In this document: in pieces, positions 1 to 4,228 of the stretch
Numbering within the stretch: the first letter of the stretch is position 1
Layout of the letters: each line of letters begins with the position of its first letter
Source: Candidatus Latescibacterota bacterium
Lineage (GTDB): Bacteria; Eisenbacteria; RBG-16-71-46; SZUA-252
Reading direction: 5' to 3'
DNA length: 12,213 bases
NCBI GenBank assembly: GCA_016207265.1
Contig: JACQPZ010000033.1
Location: 1 to 12,213 of the forward strand
Position numbers and translations under genes: made by a program
The notes under the pieces: model-generated
The model's database searches: none
What the model saw: the letters and a program-made list of their open reading frames with translations, nothing else
Told to the model about the DNA's origin: nothing

Positions 1-442
1 CCTTGATGACCGGCTTCGAGCCCCCGCGGGGATGCGGGGGCCTCGTGCCGCGATGCGGGCCACCTGCCTCGCGCGGCGGCCCGCCTGCCCCGCGCTGCGG
101 CCCGCCGACGCCCCTGTGCGGGCCTCCCGGCCCGCGAACGAACCCCCCGCCGTACGGGCGCTCGTCGCGTCGCCACTCGCGCCCCCCTGCTTTCCCGGGC
201 CTCAAGGGCCGCGGAGCGCCGGGGTGATGAGGACCCTTGGGCCAGGCGGGCTTTCCGTGGGGCGGCTTCCGGTGCGGCCAGCGTGGCTCGACGCCAGGCA
301 TCGCGGGCTGCTCGCCGCGCTTCAAGCGCGGAGGGCCCGCGGGGCGATCGGAGCGGAACGGGCGAGGCGTCGGGACTCGAGCCTCCGGCTCTGCCTCCGA
401 GTTCGGAACCTTGCGGGGCGGACGTTTGCCGGGCTTCGTCAT
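1..442 (-). CDS. Arg/Pro/Gly-rich basic protein, N-terminal part (runs off left edge)
   Basis: An open frame of 147 codons starts at ATG 442-440 and has no stop before the window edge. The start is well fixed: an in-frame TGA lies seven codons upstream and no other start codon falls between. The product begins MTKPGKRPPRK and is dominated by Arg, Pro, Gly, Lys and His. Residues 103-137 form five degenerate 7-residue units of the type R-G-x-G-G-P-H. No folded domain is visible in this part. It lies 32 bp after the yqeY-like gene on the same strand, so the two are probably co-transcribed. No good Shine-Dalgarno is seen, which fits coupling to the upstream gene. Third codon positions are mostly G or C. 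Basic RG-rich extensions like this occur at the N-terminus of some rRNA pseudouridine synthases (RsuA/RluB type) and other RNA-binding proteins, but the catalytic part would lie outside the window, so the function is unknown. A spurious frame in GC-rich DNA is possible. Confidence 0.6.
   Translation of the reverse strand, partial: MTKPGKRPPRKVPNSEAEPEARVPTPRPFRSDRPAGPPRLKRGEQPAMPGVEPRWPHRKPPHGKPAWPKGPHHPGAPRPLRPGKAGGREWRRDERPYGGGFVRGPGGPHRGVGGPQRGAGGPPREAGGPHRGTRPPHPRGGSKPVIK
32..136 (-). repeat. Degenerate 21-bp tandem repeats encoding R-G-x-G-G-P-(H/Q/P) units
   Basis: Five consecutive 21-bp units lie in frame with the minus-strand ORF. They translate as RGPGGPH, RGVGGPQ, RGAGGPP, REAGGPH and RGTRPPH. 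On the plus strand the units show a shared core of the form tGCGGGCC or GGCGGCCCGCC. The period is a multiple of three and Gly-Gly-Pro is kept while neighbouring residues vary. That argues for a translated low-complexity RG-type segment rather than random GC-rich sequence. Confidence 0.65.
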
Positions 443-474
443 GGGAAGGACTGCATCATATCACGGAATCGAGG

Positions 475-921
475 TCACGTCAGCGACCCGCGCACGAGGT
501 CGCTCAGGAGCTTTCCGTCTGCCCGCCCCTGAGCGCGGGCTTGGACCTCCTTCATGACGCGCCCCAGATCCTTCACGGTGGCCGCGTTCAGCTCGCTCAC
601 GACGAGGCGGACCAACTCCCGCGACTCCGCCTCGGTTAGGGGAGCGGGTAGGTATTCCTGGACGGTTCTCAGCTCGCTTTGTAGCTTCCCGACATCCTCC
701 GCCCTCCCGAGCCTCTGGTACTCGGCGGCCGCGTCCTTGAGCTTCTTCGCGTACGCCTGAAAGGCACGGATTACGTCCGGGTCGGGAAGCGTGGTGATCG
801 AAACGTCCTTCTTCTTTTCGAGCAGGATCTGGCTCCGGAGCATCCGGAGCGTGGAAAGGCGCTCCTGGTTGCCGGATTTCAATGCGGCCTTCATGTCCTC
901 GTTCAGACGATCTTCGAGCAT
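475..921 (-). CDS. GatB/YqeY domain-containing protein
   Basis: The product is 148 residues, the usual length for free-standing YqeY-like proteins. It resembles the family along its whole length: an N-terminal helical part (MLEDRLNEDMKAALKSGNQ, then LSTLRMLRSQI), a long charged helix, the EYLPAPLTEAE hinge, and the C-terminal D-x-G-x-V-M-x-E-V pattern (here DLGRVMKEV, residues 118-126) followed by GRADGKLLSDLV. The domain is related to the tail of GatB, the tRNA-dependent amidotransferase subunit that contacts tRNA. The role of the free-standing protein is not established. The start at 921 is chosen because the family begins this way; a GAGGGGG Shine-Dalgarno at 932-938 lies 10 nt upstream. 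In-frame ATGs further upstream, for example 1005, would add an unrelated Arg-rich leader and are rejected. A basic low-complexity ORF follows 32 bp downstream. Confidence 0.93.
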   Translation of the reverse strand: MLEDRLNEDMKAALKSGNQERLSTLRMLRSQILLEKKKDVSITTLPDPDVIRAFQAYAKKLKDAAAEYQRLGRAEDVGKLQSELRTVQEYLPAPLTEAESRELVRLVVSELNAATVKDLGRVMKEVQARAQGRADGKLLSDLVRGSLT

Positions 922-984
922 CCGCCCGTGACCCCCTCGGCGCGCCCCCGGCCTCAAATTCAACCCGACGCGAGGCGCACGGCG

Positions 985-1004
985 AGTATACCAGAATGTT
1001 GACA
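985..1004. promoter_or_regulatory. Candidate divergent promoter elements between yqeY-like gene and ompA-like gene
   Basis: The 150-bp gap 922-1071 separates two divergent genes. On the minus strand, TGGTATACT (993 down to 985) matches an extended -10 element with a TATACT hexamer. This would place a transcription start near 978, about 57 nt upstream of the yqeY-like ATG. On the plus strand, TTGACA at 999-1004 is a perfect -35 hexamer for the ompA-like gene, but I see no convincing -10 hexamer 15-19 nt further on. The two elements nearly touch, so the polymerase sites would compete. These calls rest on sigma-70-like consensus, which may not hold in this lineage. Confidence 0.35.
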
Positions 1005-1071
1005 TAGGGAGGAAAAGCGGCCAAACTCCCGCGATTCCAACCCCATCCAGTCGGTCTCCGGAGGATCCAGA

Positions 1072-2664
1072 ATGGCCCCGTCTCACGTCCGAGCCGCGCT
1101 CGGCCTCGCGCTCGGCGCCCTGCTCATGCTGGCCGCCGTCCCCAAGGCCCATGCGATCGAGGAACGCGGATGGCTCTCGTTCGAGGGCGGCTCGGACTTC
1201 TACGATCCGGAGCAGGCGATGAGGGATTCGCCGGGCTTCGGACTCCGCGCCTCCGGTTTCCTGAACCGGTGGGTCGGAGTGGAGGGAATGCTCCACCGGT
1301 CCTCTCCCGACCAGGACCCTCCCACCCTGGGGAGCGCCAGCGTAACCCACTTCGCAGCGGGTGTCATTCTCACGCCGGACCGCTACCAGTGGGTGCTTCC
1401 CTACATCTATGGGGGCTTCGGCTCGATCAACCTGGACCGGGACGGGTTCGGGTCCAAGTCCGCGGGGGCGCTCCACGCCGGCCTCGGCGCCGTATTCCGC
1501 GTCGGCGAGCGGATCGGGTTCAGGCTGGACGCGCGGGACGTGAACTATCGTCAGGTGGACGGGCCGGGAAGCTCGGTGCGCGCGAACGAGGTGCAGATCT
1601 CGACCGGGGTGACGGCCTTCTGGTTCGGTCGTCCGCGCGACACGGACGAGGATGGCGTGCCGAACAAGCTCGACCGCTGCCCCGACACGCCGACCGGCGC
1701 CGTCGTGGACGCAAGCGGATGTCCGCTCGACACGGATCAGGACAAGGTCTACGACGGTCTCGATCAATGCGCCGCGACTCCCGTGGGGGCCGTGGTCGAC
1801 GAGAACGGCTGCCCGCTCGACGGGGACCAGGACGGCGTCTTCGACGGCCTCGACAAATGCGCGGACACGGCGAAGGGCGTCGTCGTGGATGGGCAGGGTT
1901 GCCCGATCGATTCCGACGGGGACGGCGTCTTCGACGGACCGGACCAGTGCGCCGGCACACCTGCGGGCTCCAAGGTGGACGCCAACGGCTGCCCGCTCGA
2001 CGCGGATGAAGACGGCGTGCCGGACGGGATCGACATCTGCCCGTTCAGCCCGGCCGGCTCCGCGGTGAACGCAGGAGGCTGCCCGCTCACGCCGACGCAC
2101 TACGAGCAGGAGCTGCTCGACGATTGGGTCATCCGGCTCACGGATCTCGAATTCGTTCCGGATTCGACGCGGATCATGCCCCAGGCGATGGCGCGTATCG
2201 ATTCGGTCGGTATCGTGCTCCAGCAGTGGCCGATGCTGCGGATCGAGGTGGGTGCCCACACCGACGATCAGATGGAGGAAGCGAGACGTCAGCCGCTGAG
2301 CCATCTCAGGGCGAGAGCCGTGCTCCAGTATCTCTACTCGAAGTTCCCGACGCTGATCTCGAAGAACTTCTACTACACCGGCTACGGCGACGCGCAGCCG
2401 CTCGCCTCGAATCGGACCGAAGCCGGCCGCGCCGTGAACCGGCGGGTCGAATTCAGGCTCATGAGCATGGAAGTGTTGACGAAGGAGAAGGCGCGGAGGG
2501 AGGCGTTCGGCTCGACACCGGTGCCGCCGGCGCCGGGTCTCAAGCCCAATACCCCGGAGGCCCCGCCTCAAGAGGCGCCGCCTCAGGAGGCGCCTCCGCA
2601 AGAAGCCCCGCCTCAGCAACAGCCGCCGCAGGAGACGCCGGTTCAGCCGGAGCCGGGGAATTGA
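1072..2664 (+). CDS. OmpA/OprF-like outer-membrane protein with thrombospondin type 3 repeats
   Basis: A 530-residue envelope protein. Residues 1-28 form a signal peptide ending AHA. Residues about 29-187 look like an eight-strand OmpA-type barrel: alternating hydrophobic strands and Gly/Asp turns, ending in aromatic TAFWFGRP. Residues 190-339 are five 30-residue thrombospondin type 3 repeats with D-x-D-x-D-G calcium-type motifs and two Cys each. Residues about 350-465 are the OmpA C-terminal domain that binds peptidoglycan. Asp398 (GAHTD) and Arg413 (LSHLRARAV) lie 15 residues apart like the diaminopimelate-binding pair in Acinetobacter OmpA, and NRRVEF (456-461) is conserved. A Pro/Gln/Glu-rich tail with four EAPPQ units follows. 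GGAGG at 1060-1064 sits 7 nt before the ATG. The layout matches OprF-like porins that tie the outer membrane to the cell wall. The tail after the peptidoglycan-binding domain is less usual. Confidence 0.93.
   Translation: MAPSHVRAALGLALGALLMLAAVPKAHAIEERGWLSFEGGSDFYDPEQAMRDSPGFGLRASGFLNRWVGVEGMLHRSSPDQDPPTLGSASVTHFAAGVILTPDRYQWVLPYIYGGFGSINLDRDGFGSKSAGALHAGLGAVFRVGERIGFRLDARDVNYRQVDGPGSSVRANEVQISTGVTAFWFGRPRDTDEDGVPNKLDRCPDTPTGAVVDASGCPLDTDQDKVYDGLDQCAATPVGAVVDENGCPLDGDQDGVFDGLDKCADTAKGVVVDGQGCPIDSDGDGVFDGPDQCAGTPAGSKVDANGCPLDADEDGVPDGIDICPFSPAGSAVNAGGCPLTPTHYEQELLDDWVIRLTDLEFVPDSTRIMPQAMARIDSVGIVLQQWPMLRIEVGAHTDDQMEEARRQPLSHLRARAVLQYLYSKFPTLISKNFYYTGYGDAQPLASNRTEAGRAVNRRVEFRLMSMEVLTKEKARREAFGSTPVPPAPGLKPNTPEAPPQEAPPQEAPPQEAPPQQQPPQETPVQPEPGN
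1639..2088 (+). repeat. Five 90-bp tandem repeats encoding thrombospondin type 3 units
   Basis: Residues 190-219, 220-249, 250-279, 280-309 and 310-339 of the OmpA-like protein are five consecutive units of exactly 30 residues with no insertion. Each follows D-x-D-x-D-x-V-x-D-G-x-D-x-C, then a Thr/Ser-Pro-x-G segment, then V-D-x-x-G-C-P-(L/I)-D. The fifth is the most diverged (PFSPAGSAVN). The spaced acidic residues suggest calcium binding, and the paired Cys of each unit could form disulfides. Confidence 0.9.
2557..2616 (+). repeat. Four 15-bp units encoding EAPPQ at the C-terminal tail of the OmpA-like protein
   Basis: Residues 496-515 are EAPPQ repeated four times, followed by QQPPQETPVQPEPGN. 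The nucleotide units vary at third positions, so they are not recent exact duplications. The segment is probably an unstructured, acidic, Pro-rich extension. Confidence 0.85.
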
Positions 2665-2666
2665 TC

Positions 2667-2689
2667 CAGGGAGCGGGCGCCGCTCCCTG
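2667..2689. terminator. Hairpin between convergent genes, possible bidirectional terminator
   Basis: CAGGGAGCGG and CCGCTCCCTG form a perfect 10-bp stem around a GCG loop. It starts 3 nt after the ompA-like stop and ends 33 nt before the end of the convergent tryptophanase gene. No T-run follows on either strand, so it is not a textbook intrinsic terminator. It could stabilise transcript ends or act with Rho. Confidence 0.6.
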
Positions 2690-2721
2690 CGGTGCTTCGG
2701 GCCCGGCTCCGAACGCCGCGC

Positions 2722-4116
2722 TCAGGTTCGCACGGGAGCCGGCGTAACCTCCGCGAGCCGGGCCGTGAAGTGACGCAGGACGGGGGCTTCGTGAACGATG
2801 CGAAGCCCCCGCAGCGTTTCCCTCTCCTTGTGGATCTCGATGACCGACCGCGCGACGTATCGCATCTGCTCCGACGTGTAGACGCGCCGCGGCACCGCGA
2901 GCCGAACCAAGTCGAGTTTCGGGAACACCTCCTCCCCGGTCTTCGGATCCTTGTGACCGAACATGAGGCTCCCCACTTCGACCGCGCGGATGCCGTAGGT
3001 CCGGTAGAGGGCCACGACGAGCGCCTGGCCCGGGAACTGGGACTGAGGGATGTGCGCGAGGAAGCGCTTCGCGTCGATGTAGACCGCATGGCCCCCGACC
3101 GGCTTCACGATCGGAACGCCGGCCTGATCCAGCATCGTCCCCAGCATCCGCACCTGATTGATCCGGAAGGAGAGATAGTCCTCGTCGAGGACTTCTTCCA
3201 GTCCGCGCGCCATGGCTTCCAGGTCTCGCCCCGCGAGGCCGCCGTACGTCGGGAACCCTTCGACCCGGAGCAGAAGATTCGTCACCGCCTCCTCCAAGGC
3301 GTCGGCCTGGAAGGCGAGAAACCCTCCGATGTTCACGAGCCCGTCTTTCTTCGCGCTCATCGTGCACCCGACCGCGACGTCGAACAGCTCCCTCGCGATC
3401 TCGCGGACGGACCGGTTCGCGTGCCCGGGCTCCCGCTCCTTGATGAAGTAGGCATTCTCCGCGAACCGACACGCGTCGAAGAAAAGCGGAACGCCGTGGC
3501 GGTCGCAGATCGCGCGAACCGCGCGGGCGTTCGCGATCGACACGGGCTGCCCGCCGCCGGAGTTGTTCGTCACGGTGATCATCACGAGCGGGACGTCGGA
3601 TTTGCCGCGCGCTTGAAGCACCTCTTCCAGGCGGGCGGTGTCCAGATTCCCCTTGAACGGATGCTCGGCCGCGGGATCGAGTCCTTCGGGGATCACGAGA
3701 TCGAGCGCTTCGGCGCCCTGCGCCTCCACGTTCGCGCGGGTCGTGTCGAAGTGGCTGTTGTTCGGCACGACCTGCCCCGGCCGGACCATGGCGGAGAACA
3801 GGAGATTCTCGGCCATGCGCCCCTGGTGGGTTGGGATGACGTGGCGGTAGCCGGTGATCTCCCGGACCGTCTGCTCGAGCTTGAAGAAGTTCCGGCTGCC
3901 CGCGTAGGACTCGTCCCCGACCATGAGGCCCGCCCACTGGCTGTCGCTCATCGCCGACGTGCCCGAATCGGTCAATAGGTCAATGTAAATCGAGTCGGCG
4001 GGGACCGCGAAGATGTTGAGGCCGGCCCGCTCCAGCAACTTCGCCCGCTCCTCCTTCGAGGAATAGCGGATCGGCTCGACCACCTTGATCCGGTACGGCT
4101 CGGCCGGGAAGCGCAT
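2722..4116 (-). CDS. tnaA: Tryptophanase (tryptophan indole-lyase)
   Basis: A 464-residue PLP-dependent beta-eliminating lyase, full length for the family. It cleaves tryptophan to indole, pyruvate and ammonia in the cytoplasm. Family landmarks in order are IDLLTDSGT (45-53), GDESYAGS (67-74), IPTHQGR (94-100), FFDACRFAENAYFIK (212-226, with Asp214 and Arg217), SAKKDG (254-259, Lys257 expected to bind PLP), EGFPTYGGLAGRD (286-298), GGHAVYIDA (341-349) and RHFTARL (448-454). Three positions separate tryptophanase from tyrosine phenol-lyase. Here Asp124 (HFDTT), Val381 (AVEVGS) and His449 (RHF) all match tryptophanase, where the phenol-lyase has Thr, Arg and Phe. The start at 4116 matches where family members begin. 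Its Shine-Dalgarno is a GAGGG only 3 nt from the ATG, which overlaps the stop of a six-codon mini-ORF. No TnaB-type permease is in view. The gene is divergent from a sensor kinase. Confidence 0.95.
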   Translation of the reverse strand: MRFPAEPYRIKVVEPIRYSSKEERAKLLERAGLNIFAVPADSIYIDLLTDSGTSAMSDSQWAGLMVGDESYAGSRNFFKLEQTVREITGYRHVIPTHQGRMAENLLFSAMVRPGQVVPNNSHFDTTRANVEAQGAEALDLVIPEGLDPAAEHPFKGNLDTARLEEVLQARGKSDVPLVMITVTNNSGGGQPVSIANARAVRAICDRHGVPLFFDACRFAENAYFIKEREPGHANRSVREIARELFDVAVGCTMSAKKDGLVNIGGFLAFQADALEEAVTNLLLRVEGFPTYGGLAGRDLEAMARGLEEVLDEDYLSFRINQVRMLGTMLDQAGVPIVKPVGGHAVYIDAKRFLAHIPQSQFPGQALVVALYRTYGIRAVEVGSLMFGHKDPKTGEEVFPKLDLVRLAVPRRVYTSEQMRYVARSVIEIHKERETLRGLRIVHEAPVLRHFTARLAEVTPAPVRT

Positions 4117-4122
4117 ATGCCC

Positions 4123-4143
4123 TCACAATAGCAAACTCGCCAT
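4123..4143 (-). CDS. Candidate six-codon leader mini-ORF upstream of tryptophanase
   Basis: ATG 4143-4141 opens a frame encoding MASLLL and stops at TGA 4125-4123, six nt before the tryptophanase ATG and in the same frame. A near-perfect Shine-Dalgarno (GGAGGTG, 4158-4152) sits 10 nt before it and is stronger than the tryptophanase site. The stop codon overlaps the tryptophanase Shine-Dalgarno (TGAGGG), a coupling-style arrangement. Enterobacterial tna operons have a leader peptide, TnaC, but this one has no Trp codon and is far shorter, so it is not a TnaC homologue by sequence. Chance is a real alternative. Confidence 0.3.
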   Translation of the reverse strand: MASLLL

Positions 4144-4196
4144 TGTCAGGACACCTCCCGCTCGGTACTGTTTCCCGACGGGAGAAGTCCTGGCGG
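4143..4196. promoter_or_regulatory. Long imperfect hairpin in the divergent tryptophanase/kinase leader
   Basis: On the plus strand CAGGAC (4147-4152) pairs with GTCCTG (4187-4192), CTCCCG (4155-4160) with CGGGAG (4179-4184), and TCGG (4162-4165) with CCGA (4175-4178). The two-nt internal loop is AC/AA, one C is bulged, and the terminal loop has nine nt. Weaker pairs, including wobbles, extend the base to about 4143-4196. On the minus strand the inner stem contains the GGAGGTG Shine-Dalgarno of the mini-ORF, which would be buried when folded. It could be an RNA switch in the tryptophanase leader, a leader element of the kinase, or a palindromic protein-binding site. Confidence 0.5.
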
Positions 4197-4228
4197 CCGC
4201 ACCCACGATCATCAGGGGATGGCGGATC

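Noticed and set aside
3..532. Plus-strand open frames over the left end
   Set aside because: They oppose the yqeY-like gene or the minus-strand basic ORF and have Pro/Cys/Arg-rich shadow content; the minus-strand reading follows the yqeY-like gene in an operon-like order.
1639..2088. Regular 90-bp repeats as a possible CRISPR-like or satellite array
   Set aside because: The units are in frame, lack unique spacers between identical repeats, and encode a known protein repeat.
475..2619. Very long minus-strand open frame of 714 codons
   Set aside because: Only its last 148 codons resemble a protein (YqeY). The rest is antisense to the OmpA-like gene, rich in Arg/His/Val, and a shadow of high-GC codon use.
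2692..3978. 428-codon plus-strand frame opposite tryptophanase
   Set aside because: Tryptophanase on the minus strand is full length with conserved catalytic residues; the opposite frame is compositionally shadow-like.
2722..4116. Tyrosine phenol-lyase instead of tryptophanase
   Set aside because: Asp124, Val381 and His449 match tryptophanase rather than the Thr, Arg and Phe of the phenol-lyase.
4085..4228. ATG 4085 as kinase start
   Set aside because: It would overlap tryptophanase coding sequence and add 48 residues with no Shine-Dalgarno; ATG 4229 follows AGGGG and starts just before the first membrane helix.
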